The translations under genes and the position numbers were made by a program. Positions 28,418-37,664 of a stretch of DNA of 64,000 bases are shown here, piece after piece. This DNA comes from Planctomyces sp. SH-PL62 (GTDB lineage Bacteria > Planctomycetota > Planctomycetia > Isosphaerales > Isosphaeraceae): NCBI RefSeq assembly GCF_001610895.1, contig NZ_CP011273.1, positions 2,976,001 through 3,040,000 on the forward strand, in the 5' to 3' direction. The first letter of the stretch is position 1, and each line of letters opens with the position of its first letter. The notes beneath the pieces were generated by a model that ran no database searches, was not told the DNA's origin, and saw nothing but the letters and a program-made list of their open reading frames with translations.

Positions 28418-29260
28418 TGAGTGGACTCCCAACGAAGGCGGAAGGGGAACTCGGCCGATCGCTCGTCGTCCCGGGCGCGGAACCGGACCTTGATCTGAAT
28501 TTCAGAAGCTCTGCACGGTGTGTCGGCTCGGCGGGCGAGCAAGCTCCACTGCATCGAGGCGTCGCCCGGACGGGTCGGTCATTTCATCCGATGGATTCGT
28601 TATTTAAGGACCGCCAGGCGCCTTGCTCCACGTTTGTCACCAATTTCGAAGGAAATCCAGGGACGCAGACGGGTCGACCGGACGGTCGGAGAGCTTCGAT
28701 CGGGAGGGAGCGGCAAGACAAGATGTTTAATTATATCCGCTGAAGCATGGGTCGCCAAGGGTTCTGGAGAAACGTGCGGGTCGGGCACCTTGTGACGGGG
28801 TGGGCTGGAAATCCGTCCCGGAAGGAACCTGACGGATCGGACGAGGCCCTTTCCCCCTCGCCGAACCCGCAGCGCCGGAACAAGGGGAGGCACGGCACGA
28901 GGGCCGCCGGCGTCACATCCGGCCGGCCTGCGAAATCCAACAGCGTCCGACCGCCCCGCCCGCCCCCGGCCCCTTTAACAGAATATTCGGTTCGAGCTTT
29001 AGAAACGATCGGGCGTCGCCTCGGCTTTCGCGCCTGGACCTGGCGCGGGCGATACGCCTCGGACCGTGCTCAGCTTTCGACACTCTTCATTCAACTCCAC
29101 CGAGTTCCGGCGGAAAGCCTTCGGGTGCCAAGGGTTCCGCGAACCCGTGGATCGGCGTCGGGCCGGTCACGAGCCGTCGTCCGACTCCCCGGCCGGTCCA
29201 CGGGTTCAGAGAACCCGTGGCACCCGATCGCCGTCTCCCTACCCCCTTGAGCTGGTGGTG
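28418..29260. other. Gene-free stretch of about 840 bases
   Basis: No frame here shows convincing coding character; the longest candidates are Arg/Pro-rich shadow frames. It includes AT-rich patches near 28595-28610 and 28720-28740, which are likely promoter regions of the DUF1559 gene, and the inverted repeat at 29123-29225. A weakly similar, degenerate version of that repeat's arm may lie near 28749-28780. Confidence 0.6.
29123..29225. repeat. Inverted repeat with nested palindromes
   Basis: Two 28-base arms at 29123-29150 and 29198-29225 are inverted copies with 24 of 28 positions matching. Each arm is itself a near-palindrome (GGGTTC...GAACCC flanked by CCACG or GGTGCC). Some 47 bases separate them. 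It could form a large cruciform or stem and looks like a small non-autonomous mobile element or dispersed repeat, positioned just past the end of the TolC-like gene. Confidence 0.6.
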
Positions 29261-30916
29261 CTAAGTGAGGAGTCTGCAATTTTCTCCAACGGCCGGGACG
29301 GTCGCCGCTCCCGGTTTGGAGTTGGGGCCGGTGAGCACGAGAGCAGCCGGGTCGCGAGCGGGTGGGCGGATGGCTGCACTTTCGCCAGGCGCTTCGTTCC
29401 CATCGGGTGCCGGCTCGTCCGCGGCCGGCTCGAACGGGCCCGGCTCGTCCGCGGCGGGGGGCGGCGGGGCCAGGTCGGGCACGGTCGCGGCCGAAGCGGG
29501 CGAGGGGGGATGTTCGTTGAGTTGACACCCCACGACTCGCTCGAGTTGGGCCAGGGCCCGGCCAAGCTCGGATTCGAAGCGGGCGATCTGGAGTTCGACC
29601 TGGAGCAGCTCTCGCCAGGCGGTGACGAGGGTGAGGAAGTCCAGGTTCCCGGCGCGGTAGTCGCTCGCCGCGATCTCCAGGGCCTGGCGGCTCCGGGGCA
29701 GGTAGCCCGAGCGGAACAGGTCGATGACGTCGCGGCGGGACGTCGCCTCGGCGAGCAGCGACTTCACCGCCTCGTACGTCTCGTCTCGCAGGTTGTCGTA
29801 GCGGCGCGAGTTCGCGACGGCCCGCGCCTCCGCCTCGCGCACCCCGGCCGCGAGCTTGCCGCGGTAGACCGGCAGGTTGAAGCCGACCGTGAGGCCGACC
29901 ATGTCCCGGCCGTCGGCCGTCGGGGACATGGCGTTGTCGCGGGTCAACGTCATGTAATTCAGGCCGACGTCGATGTTCGGGTAATACTTCTTGCGGGCGA
30001 GCTCGACCTCGCGGGTGTCGCGGACGACGGCGGCGAGTCGCCCCTGGAGTTCGGGACGGGCGACGACCGCGAGGCGGTAGAGCCGATCGACCTGGGCGGG
30101 GACGTCGGCGGTGGGGACCGTGGGCAGGGTGCGGAAAGCCGTCTCGGGGCTCACGTGGAGCTGACGAGCCAGGGCGGCGCGGGCCTCGGCGATCCCCTGG
30201 CGCGCCGTCACCAGCTCGCTCTCGACGTCGGTCACGACGTTCTCGGCCCGGAGCACGTCCTGCTGGCTGGTGTTCCCGGTCGTGAAGCGGACGCGGGCGA
30301 TCTCGACGAAGTCGACCGCGAGCTTGCGGTTCTCGGCCAGGATCTGCTCGGATCGCTGGGCGAAGTAGAGGTCGTAGTAGGCCCGCTTCACCTCGGCGAC
30401 CACCTCGAGCTGGGCCGCGGCGAGTTCCATCAGGGCGACCTTGACCTCCTGCTCGGCCGCCTCCCCGCGGAGCCGGAGCGTCCCGAACCAGGGGAACTGC
30501 TGGCTGATTATCATCTGATAGGGGTTGTAGCCCATCAGCGAGTACTGGGGGCCGTTCATCGGGAAGGGCCAGATGGTGTTCTCGACCATCGGGTCTTCCA
30601 GCGCGGTCACCTGCGGGATGCGCTCCTTCATCGCGAGCACGTTGAAGCGGGCGGCCTGCACGCCGCGGTTCTCGGCCAGGGCCCGGCGGATGAAGGCGTC
30701 GACCGGCTGCTCGCCGGCGAATTCCGGCGGGGCGGGGACCGGGTCGAGCGCCACGGCCATCGGCTCGTCGGGGTGAATTGGGCCGGGAGGATGCTTGACG
30801 GCGCTCTGGAGGTTCCGTTCGACCTCGACGTACGCCGGGAGCGGCCCGACCTGGGCGCAGCCGAGCATGCCGAGCACGAAGGGAGTCATCGTCCTTAAGG
30901 TCCAGCGTCGTGTCAT
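29261..30916 (-). CDS. TolC/CusC-like outer membrane efflux protein
   Basis: A 551-residue outer-membrane channel of a tripartite metal efflux system. A short signal (MTRRWTLRTMTPFVLGMLGC) ends in a lipobox-like Cys. Two repeats of the OEP fold follow, each with long helices: NRGVQAARFNVLAMKERI and ARPELQGRLAAVVRDTREVELARKKYYP, with the conserved LYFAQRSEQILAENRKLAVD region. The last ~75 residues are Pro/Ala/Glu-rich and probably disordered. ATG 30916 is chosen because AAGGA lies six bases upstream; ATG 30922 would put that site immediately at the start. It is divergent from the CusB/CusA genes. Confidence 0.9.
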   Translation of the reverse strand: MTRRWTLRTMTPFVLGMLGCAQVGPLPAYVEVERNLQSAVKHPPGPIHPDEPMAVALDPVPAPPEFAGEQPVDAFIRRALAENRGVQAARFNVLAMKERIPQVTALEDPMVENTIWPFPMNGPQYSLMGYNPYQMIISQQFPWFGTLRLRGEAAEQEVKVALMELAAAQLEVVAEVKRAYYDLYFAQRSEQILAENRKLAVDFVEIARVRFTTGNTSQQDVLRAENVVTDVESELVTARQGIAEARAALARQLHVSPETAFRTLPTVPTADVPAQVDRLYRLAVVARPELQGRLAAVVRDTREVELARKKYYPNIDVGLNYMTLTRDNAMSPTADGRDMVGLTVGFNLPVYRGKLAAGVREAEARAVANSRRYDNLRDETYEAVKSLLAEATSRRDVIDLFRSGYLPRSRQALEIAASDYRAGNLDFLTLVTAWRELLQVELQIARFESELGRALAQLERVVGCQLNEHPPSPASAATVPDLAPPPPAADEPGPFEPAADEPAPDGNEAPGESAAIRPPARDPAALVLTGPNSKPGAATVPAVGENCRLLT

Positions 30917-31243
30917 CGCCATTCCTTCGCGAGACGCCGCAGTGCGCACCGTCGGCGCAGTCGGCAATTGCCGGTTCGATGAGCCCGAAGCTAACATCGG
31001 CGCCGACCACGGTTCGGATTCGGCGAAACAGTTTCGTCGTAGCGATTTTCCGGAGGGCCCGTCGCTCGCCTCGGGTCAGGCACCTCCCCCCCGTCGATGC
31101 GAACCGAAGCCCTCCCGGCGTCGTGGCCGTGCCGGTCGGCATCCCGCTCCGGCCCCTTTGTCTCTGTTCCGAGCTAGCCGAAGGGAGGCCCGCGAGGTAT
31201 AATTTGGGGTGTCGTTAGGAAACGTTCATTTCGATATGCTGGT
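30917..31243. other. Divergent promoter region of the efflux locus
   Basis: About 330 bases separating the minus-strand TolC-like gene from the plus-strand Cys-rich protein gene. It must hold promoters for both, probably metal-responsive, but I could not identify a CueR- or CopY-type dyad. Confidence 0.5.
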
Positions 31244-31711
31244 GTGATGATGCCCACGACCCGTCGACAACTCCGTCCCTTCCTGGTCGCCCTGCTGGCG
31301 ATCGCGGGGATGGTGTCGGCGTCGGCCTGCACGACAAAGCCCGCATCGGCCTCCCGCACCTGCTGCGCGAGTCGGCCGTCGTCCGAGTGCGACTGCTGCG
31401 CCCCGGGCGAGATGCGGCCTTCTTCGGGTGTTGCGTCCCGCGCCGATGCGGCGATCGTCACCCCTGCCGCCCGCGCGATCGACCAGGCCCCTTCGGCCTC
31501 GTGCGAATGCCGGGCGAGCGAGCCCGCCGCTCCCTCCGAGCGTCCGGCCCAGCGGACCTCCCCCAACCACTCCGAGATCCAGGACCTCGGCCTTTCGGTC
31601 GCCGTCGCCCCGGCGCTCAAGTCCTCGCCCTCGCTCGCACGTCTGCTCTTACCGAACGAGAGCCCGCCCGGGTCACCGCTCTATCTCCGCACCTCCCGCC
31701 TGCTGATTTGA
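31244..31711 (+). CDS. Small Cys-rich secreted protein leading the efflux operon
   Basis: A 155-residue protein with a signal peptide (PFLVALLAIAGMVSASAC, Cys possibly a lipidation site). Clustered Cys residues follow: TCCASRPSSECDCCAPGE and later CECRAS. The rest is Ser/Ala/Pro-rich and the C-terminus ends LYLRTSRLLI. Clustered Cys outside the membrane would suit binding of soft metals such as copper or silver. Three ATG codons occur in a row at the start. Its position immediately upstream of the CusB-like gene supports a role in metal handling; no family name is assigned. Confidence 0.6.
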   Translation: MMMPTTRRQLRPFLVALLAIAGMVSASACTTKPASASRTCCASRPSSECDCCAPGEMRPSSGVASRADAAIVTPAARAIDQAPSASCECRASEPAAPSERPAQRTSPNHSEIQDLGLSVAVAPALKSSPSLARLLLPNESPPGSPLYLRTSRLLI

Positions 31712-31874
31712 CTCCTCTCTCGCGCGTCACGGCTTCGCCCTGCGCCCATGCTGCGTCCCCGCCGCGGGCTCGCTCGACGGAAGCCGCTCCGTAACCACGC
31801 CCTATCGTGCTTTACGAACGCAAGAGACCTGCGCCTTCGGGCCGTGAGCCCGAGTTGCGCGAGGAGTCCCTACC

Positions 31875-33596
31875 ATGTCCGTCCATGGACCTTCCCGTCC
31901 CTCCGATCCGGGTGCGCCCGAGCCTGCCGTCACTCCTGCGCCCGTCCCGGCCGGAGGGACGCCGCCGACCCGCTGGCAGAGGTTCCGCATGGTGGTGAAG
32001 GTCGTCGAGCTGAGGCTCCGCTTCGTCGCCCTGATGGCCGCCACCGGCCTCGTGTTCGCTTACTGGGACACGCTCTGGAATCACTACGAGAAGTGGACGC
32101 GCCCGCCGGGCGAGATCCACGCGGCGGCGTCGGACACCGAGCACTTCTGCCCGATGCACCCGACGGTCGTCCAGTCGGAGCCGGGCTCGTGCCCGATCTG
32201 CGGGATGCCGCTCTCGAAGCGGAAGAAGGGGGAGGCCGAGGGGCTCCCCGAGGGGGTGCTCTCGCGAGTCACCCTGGAACCGTACCGGGTGGCCCAGGCC
32301 GGGGTGCGGACGAGCGAGGTGGGCTACGCCCCGCTCTCGGAGACGGTCACGACCGTCGGCTCGGTCGAGGTGGACGAGCGGCAGTTGAAGCGCATCTCCT
32401 CGAAGACCAAGGGCATGTCCCGGGTCGAGAAGCTGTTCGTGAACTACACGGGCACGAAGGTGGAGGCCGGAGAACCGCTCGCCGAACTCTACAGTCCCGA
32501 GCTCTACCAGGCGATCCAGGAGCTGCTCCTCGCCCAGCGGTCGACTCGCGAGCGGCCTCGGGCCCAGACCGCGCTGGGCCGCTCGGTCCTGGGCGACCCG
32601 GACGAACTGGTCGCCCTGTCCCGGGAGAAGCTCCGGCTCTGGGGCGTCGCCCCGGCGCAGATCGAGCAGATCCTCCGCGAGGGGAAGGCCGAATTCAAGC
32701 TGCCGATCCTTTCCCCGATCGGCGGGGTGCTCATCCGGAAGGGCGTGGTCGAGGGGGATTACGTCGCCGAGGGCCAGGCGATGTTCGAGGTCGCCGACCT
32801 GACGCACGTCTGGGTCAAGGCGCAGGTCTATGAGAACCAGTTCGCGCTGGTGCGGGTGGGCCAGGCGGTGGAGGCGACCGTCGAGGCGTACCCCGGCGAG
32901 GTCTTCTCGGGGAAGGTCGCCTTCGTCGACCCGGTCTTGAATCCGGCGACCCGCACCGTCACCGTCCGCTACGACCTTGAGAACGCGGACCTCCGCCTCC
33001 GTCCGGGGATGTTCGCGACGGTGACGCTCAAGACCCCGGTCGCGGACACCCCGGCCTTCCTCGCCCGGCGGACGTCGATCCCGGCCGCGGGCGCGGCCCG
33101 CACGGCGAGCCTCACCGTCGAGCAGCAGAAGCTCTGCCTCGTGACGCACGCCAAGCTCGGCTCGATGGGCGAGCCGGTCCCGATCGAGGTCGAGGGGCGG
33201 AAGCTCTGGATGTGCTGCGTGGGCTGCGAGCCGAAGCTCAAGGGGGAGCCCGCGAAGTACCTCGCCCGGCTCGCGCCGGCCCCGAAGGACGAGGTCCTCA
33301 CCGTGCCCGAATCGGCGGTCATCGACACCGGGACCAGGAAAGTCGTCTACGTCGAGGCGGAGCCCGGCGTCTTCGAGGGTCGCGAGGTCGTCCTCGGGCC
33401 CGTCTCCGGCGACCGCTACCCGGTGCTCGACGGCCTCTCCCCCGGGGAGACGGTGGCGGCCCAGGGCTCGTTCCTGATCGACGCCGAGAACCGGCTGAAT
33501 CCGAAGGCGGCGGGCTCGCAAGGCGACTCGCCCCGGCCCGACGCCGAAGCCACCCGGTCGGCCGCGGCGCACGCCGCGGCCGGCCACCGGCATTGA
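31875..33596 (+). CDS. cusB: CusB-like RND adaptor with two metal-binding inserts
   Basis: A 573-residue periplasmic adaptor of a heavy-metal RND pump. One N-terminal membrane segment lies near residues 50-66. A heavy-metal-binding domain follows near residues 90-112 (FCPMHPTVVQSEPGSCPICGMPL). Then come the barrel-sandwich and hairpin regions of the HlyD/CusB family (VGSVEVDERQLKRISSKTKGM, LPILSPIGGVLIRKGVVEGDYV, DLTHVWVKAQVYENQ). Near residues 418-465 a YHS-like insertion carries KLCLVTHAKLG and WMCCVGCEPK. The C-terminus ends in a His-rich AAAGHRH. The gene stops 13 bases before cusA. The symbol is by homology of architecture. Confidence 0.92.
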   Translation: MSVHGPSRPSDPGAPEPAVTPAPVPAGGTPPTRWQRFRMVVKVVELRLRFVALMAATGLVFAYWDTLWNHYEKWTRPPGEIHAAASDTEHFCPMHPTVVQSEPGSCPICGMPLSKRKKGEAEGLPEGVLSRVTLEPYRVAQAGVRTSEVGYAPLSETVTTVGSVEVDERQLKRISSKTKGMSRVEKLFVNYTGTKVEAGEPLAELYSPELYQAIQELLLAQRSTRERPRAQTALGRSVLGDPDELVALSREKLRLWGVAPAQIEQILREGKAEFKLPILSPIGGVLIRKGVVEGDYVAEGQAMFEVADLTHVWVKAQVYENQFALVRVGQAVEATVEAYPGEVFSGKVAFVDPVLNPATRTVTVRYDLENADLRLRPGMFATVTLKTPVADTPAFLARRTSIPAAGAARTASLTVEQQKLCLVTHAKLGSMGEPVPIEVEGRKLWMCCVGCEPKLKGEPAKYLARLAPAPKDEVLTVPESAVIDTGTRKVVYVEAEPGVFEGREVVLGPVSGDRYPVLDGLSPGETVAAQGSFLIDAENRLNPKAAGSQGDSPRPDAEATRSAAAHAAAGHRH

Positions 33597-33609
33597 GGGG
33601 GCCGGAGCC

Positions 33610-36600
33610 ATGATCGAGAACATCGTCGAGTGGTCGATCCGGAACCGCTTCCTCGTCATCCTCGCCTCCATCGCGGTCGGGATCGCGGGCTTCCGCGCGC
33701 TGATGACCATGCCCGTGGACGCCATCCCGGACCAGTCCGAGAACCAGGTGATCGTCTTCACCGACTGGATGGGCCGGAGCCCCCAGGAGATCGAGGACCA
33801 GGTCACCTACCCGCTGACGACGAAGCTCCAGGGCCTGGCGGGGGTCAAGGTGGTCCGCTCGTCGAGCGAGTTCAACTTCTCGATGGTCAACGTCATCTTC
33901 GACGACTCGACCGACTACTACTTCGCCCGCCAGCGCGTGCTCGAACGGCTCGCGACCGTCGCCCCCGAACTCCCCCAGGGCGTGACCCCGTACATGGCGC
34001 CCGACGCCACGGCCGTGGGCCAGATCTTCTGGTACACCGTCGAGGGGGAGGGGACCGACCTCGGCGAGCTACGCGCCATCCAGGACTGGTACGTCCGCTA
34101 CCAGCTCAACTCCGTCCCCGGCGTGGCCGAAGTCGCGTCGGTGGGGGGCGCCCCGCGCGAGTACCAGATCGACCTCGACCCCAACAAGCTCCGCTCCTAC
34201 GGGATCAGCCTGGGCGAGGTCTACTCGGCCGTCCAGCGCTCGAACTCCGCCGTCGGCGGCCGGGTCGTCCACAAGGGGAACGCCGAGTACCTCATCCGCT
34301 CCGTCGGCTGGATCCAGAACCTCGACGACCTGAAGGACACCGTCGTCGCCCAGCGCGGCGGCGTCCCCATAGACCTGAAGACGATCGCCGCCGTCCAGAT
34401 GGGCCCGGGGTTCAAGCGGAGCGTCCTGGAGAAGGACGGCCGGGAAGTCGTCGGCGGCGTGGTGATGATGCGCTTCGGCGAGAACCCGCTCGAAGTGACG
34501 CGGAAGGTGAAGGAGAAGGTCACGACGCTCTCGGCCGGGCTCCCCGAGGGGGTGCGGATCGTGCCGTTTTACGACCGCACGCCGCTCATCAACAAGGCGC
34601 TCGAGACGGTCTCCGACACGGTGAAGGAAGAGATCATCATCTCCACGGTGATGATCGTGCTGATCATGGGGCACCTGGGCGGGGCGTTCGTCGTCTCGAT
34701 CACGCTCCCGCTGGCGATCCTCTTCAGCTTCCTCATGATGAAGATCTTCGGCATCCCCTCGAACATCATGAGCCTGGCGGGGATCGCGATCTCGGTCGGC
34801 ATCCTGGAGGACCAGGCGGTGGTGATGACCGAGAACGCGGCGCACCACCTCACGCGCCGGTTCGGGGACCGCCGAGTCACGGGGAACGTGCTGGACGTCA
34901 TCATCCCGGCCTGCCGCACGGTGGGCCGCCCGATCTTCTTCTCGGTGCTCATCACTATCGTCTCGTTCCTGCCGGTGTTCGCGCTCACCGGCCGCTCGGG
35001 GAAGATGTTCCACCCGCTGGCGTGGACCAAGACGTTCGCGCTGATCGGCGTGGCGGTGCTCGCCATCACGCTCGTCCCGGCGCTCATCCCCATCTTCCTC
35101 AGGGGCCGCATCAAGTCCGAGGACGAGAGCTGGCTGGTCAGGACGATGATCACCATCTTCAAGCCGATGCTCTCCTGGCTGATGGACCGCACCACGCTCG
35201 TCTGCTGGCTGTTCGCCTGCATCCTCGGCGTGGGCTATCTCGCCTCGACCCGGCTCGGCAGCGAGTTCATGCCCCCCCTGGACGAGGGCTCGATCCTCGA
35301 CATGCCGACGAGCGTCCCGCGGATGTCGGTCACCCAGGCGACCCAGGACCTGAAGGCGCGGGACGCGGTGCTCCGCGGCTTCCCCGAGGTACTGATGGTG
35401 GTCGGCAAGGCGGGCCGGGCGGAGACCGCGACCGACCCGTCGCCGCTCGACATGGTGGAGACCATCATCAATCTCCATGACCGCGAACTCTGGCCGAAGC
35501 GGAAGCTCGAGTTCAACGACGCCCTGATCCAGACTCAGGCCGCGCTGGCGGCGCTCGAGGCCGGGGGCGTCCTCAAGGCCCCGGCGACGAAGGAGGAGCG
35601 GGAGGCCTTCCTGAACGAGGCGGCGATGGAAGTCGTCGTCTGGGTCGACGCCTCGCTGCGGGAGTTGGCGCTCATGCGGCTCGAGGAGTACCGCCCGACG
35701 CTCGGGGCCGAGCTCGCGGGCGACGCCGTCGACGAGCTGCTGGCGCGCGTCGACCCGGGACTGGTCCGCCGCAAGCCCACCGCGACCGAGCGGGAGGACC
35801 TCGCGAAGGCGCTCGGCGCCGTCCATGGTGCACGCCTGGCGCTCGAGCCCAGGTTCGACGACGTGACCGATGTGGTCAAGGACGCATCGCGGAGGCTGGT
35901 CGCCTTCGGCGTCCTGGAGGAGCGTCCCGACCTGCTCTCGCCGACCCCGAGCACGTGGGAGCGGGCGACCGCCGCCGTGGGCGAGGTGCTGGGCAGGGAG
36001 AAGGCGACGCTCTTCACGCGAGTGACCGAGAGGCTCGTCGCCGCCCACGAGGAGAAGCTGAAGGAGCGGACGAAGTCGCTCAACTGGGAGCTGTTCGACC
36101 GGGCCGTCGGCACCGGCACCTGGGCCGCGATGGAGGAGCTGACGAAGCGGGCCGGCGAGAAGAAGCTCGCGGCCCGCCAGGCGACCCCGGACGAACTCGA
36201 GGCGCTGCGGGCCTCGCTCGAGAAGCCGTTCTCCGACCGCCTCTTCCTCTGGCGGAAGTCGAAGCAGGACCTCGTCGACGAGATGGGCACGGCGCTCCAG
36301 GTCCCCGGCTGGGGGAACATCTTCACCCAGCCGATCATCAACCGCATCGAGATGCTGGCGACCGGCGTGCGCACGCCGGTCGGCGTGAAGGTTTTCGGGG
36401 ACGACCTCCAGGAGATCCAGCGTGTGAGCCTCGAGATCGCCGACGTGCTCCGCGGCGTGCGGGGCGCGAACGGCGTGGTGCCAGACCAGATCGTCGGCAA
36501 GGGCTACGTCGAGGTGGACATCGACCGCAAGAAGGCGGCCCGCTACGGCATCCAGGTCGGCGACATCCAGGACGTGGTCGAGGTCGCCATGGGCGGCAAG

Positions 36601-37602
36601 CCGCTGACGGTGACCGTCGAGGGACGAAGGCGCTTCCCCGTCCGCGTGCGCTACGCACGCGACTTCCGCACCGACGAGGAGGCGCTCAAGAACACCCTCG
36701 TCGCGGCGCGGGGCGCGACGGGCGCCGCCGGGGCGGATGCGGCCGGCGGGATGGGCATGGGCGGCGGCGCCCCCCCCTCGGCGCCGGACGCGCCGCCGGT
36801 CCAGGTGCCGCTGTCCGAGGTCGCGACGGTCCGCGTCGTCGAGGGGCCGTCGATGATCAAGAGCGAGAACGGGCTCCTCCGCGCCTACGTCCAGCTCACG
36901 GTCACAGGCCGCGACGAGGTCGGTTTCGTCGAGGAGGCGAGGCGGGTCGTCGCCGACGAGGTGAAGCTCCCGGCGGGGATGTACGTCGAGTGGGCGGGGC
37001 AATTCGAAAACGAGCTCAAGACGCGCAAGACCTTGCAACTGGTCTTCCCGGCGGTCATCGCGGTGATCGTGCTGATCCTGTACCTGACCTACAAGAGCTG
37101 GATCGACGCGATGCTCATGATGACGGCCGTGCTCGGCGCGCTCGCCGGGGGGGCCATGTTCCAGTGGCTCTTCGGCTTCAATTTCTCGGTCGCGGTCTGG
37201 GTGGGCTACATCGCCTGCTTCGGCATGGCGACCGAGACCGGCATCGTGATGCTCGTGTATCTCCGGGAGGCCATCGCCGAGCGCGGCGGGCTCGAGGGCA
37301 TCGGCTCCGTCGAGGAGCTCAAGGAAGCCATCCTCGAAGGGGCCATCCACCGCCTCCGCCCGAAGCTGCTCACGGAGGGGACGACGATCATCTCGATCGC
37401 TCCCATGCTCTGGGCGAGCGGCGTCGGCTCCGAGGTCATCCGGCCGATGGCCGCGCCGGTGCTCGGCGGGCTGCTGATCGCCGACGAGGTCATCGACATC
37501 TTCCTCCCGGTCCTCTACTTCGCCGTGAAGAAGTGGCAGTGGCGGAAGATCCACCACGTGGGACTTTTCGAGCCGAACAATCGGGTGGCCGTCGCGACCT
37601 GA
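33610..37602 (+). CDS. cusA: CusA/CzcA-family heavy-metal RND pump with a large insertion
   Basis: A 1330-residue inner-membrane proton-driven pump, well above the usual ~1050 residues. The N-terminus (MIENIVEWSIRNRFLVILAS), the periplasmic TDWMGRSPQEIEDQVTYPL and the proton-relay region GILEDQAVVMTENA are typical. Three Met residues equivalent to the CusA copper/silver site are present: M565 (LDMPTS), M615 (LDMVET) and M915 (IEMLATG). About 245 extra residues (roughly 635-878), helical and charged, lie between the second and third. A second short Gly/Ala/Met-rich insert occurs near 1033-1060. The Met pattern favours Cu(I)/Ag(I) over Zn/Co. Confidence 0.95.
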   Translation: MIENIVEWSIRNRFLVILASIAVGIAGFRALMTMPVDAIPDQSENQVIVFTDWMGRSPQEIEDQVTYPLTTKLQGLAGVKVVRSSSEFNFSMVNVIFDDSTDYYFARQRVLERLATVAPELPQGVTPYMAPDATAVGQIFWYTVEGEGTDLGELRAIQDWYVRYQLNSVPGVAEVASVGGAPREYQIDLDPNKLRSYGISLGEVYSAVQRSNSAVGGRVVHKGNAEYLIRSVGWIQNLDDLKDTVVAQRGGVPIDLKTIAAVQMGPGFKRSVLEKDGREVVGGVVMMRFGENPLEVTRKVKEKVTTLSAGLPEGVRIVPFYDRTPLINKALETVSDTVKEEIIISTVMIVLIMGHLGGAFVVSITLPLAILFSFLMMKIFGIPSNIMSLAGIAISVGILEDQAVVMTENAAHHLTRRFGDRRVTGNVLDVIIPACRTVGRPIFFSVLITIVSFLPVFALTGRSGKMFHPLAWTKTFALIGVAVLAITLVPALIPIFLRGRIKSEDESWLVRTMITIFKPMLSWLMDRTTLVCWLFACILGVGYLASTRLGSEFMPPLDEGSILDMPTSVPRMSVTQATQDLKARDAVLRGFPEVLMVVGKAGRAETATDPSPLDMVETIINLHDRELWPKRKLEFNDALIQTQAALAALEAGGVLKAPATKEEREAFLNEAAMEVVVWVDASLRELALMRLEEYRPTLGAELAGDAVDELLARVDPGLVRRKPTATEREDLAKALGAVHGARLALEPRFDDVTDVVKDASRRLVAFGVLEERPDLLSPTPSTWERATAAVGEVLGREKATLFTRVTERLVAAHEEKLKERTKSLNWELFDRAVGTGTWAAMEELTKRAGEKKLAARQATPDELEALRASLEKPFSDRLFLWRKSKQDLVDEMGTALQVPGWGNIFTQPIINRIEMLATGVRTPVGVKVFGDDLQEIQRVSLEIADVLRGVRGANGVVPDQIVGKGYVEVDIDRKKAARYGIQVGDIQDVVEVAMGGKPLTVTVEGRRRFPVRVRYARDFRTDEEALKNTLVAARGATGAAGADAAGGMGMGGGAPPSAPDAPPVQVPLSEVATVRVVEGPSMIKSENGLLRAYVQLTVTGRDEVGFVEEARRVVADEVKLPAGMYVEWAGQFENELKTRKTLQLVFPAVIAVIVLILYLTYKSWIDAMLMMTAVLGALAGGAMFQWLFGFNFSVAVWVGYIACFGMATETGIVMLVYLREAIAERGGLEGIGSVEELKEAILEGAIHRLRPKLLTEGTTIISIAPMLWASGVGSEVIRPMAAPVLGGLLIADEVIDIFLPVLYFAVKKWQWRKIHHVGLFEPNNRVAVAT

Positions 37603-37664
37603 AACCTCACGGCACCGTCGGCCGAGTGACACGCTCCCTCTTTCCTCATTCAGAAAGGTCCGTG

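Noticed and set aside
28747-29250. 167-residue plus-strand frame in the gene-free stretch
   Set aside because: Composition is Arg/Pro/Ser-rich with no conserved pattern, and it runs across the inverted repeat at 29123-29225.
29066-30898. 610-residue plus-strand frame over the TolC-like gene
   Set aside because: Complement of the outer membrane efflux gene; no signal or domain.
31812-33806. Long minus-strand open frame over the cusB gene
   Set aside because: Arg/Asp/Leu-rich with no domain; it is the complement of cusB, a result of high GC.
34069-37632. 1187-residue minus-strand frame over cusA
   Set aside because: Antisense artefact; lacks membrane segments and recognisable motifs, while the plus strand encodes an intact RND pump.
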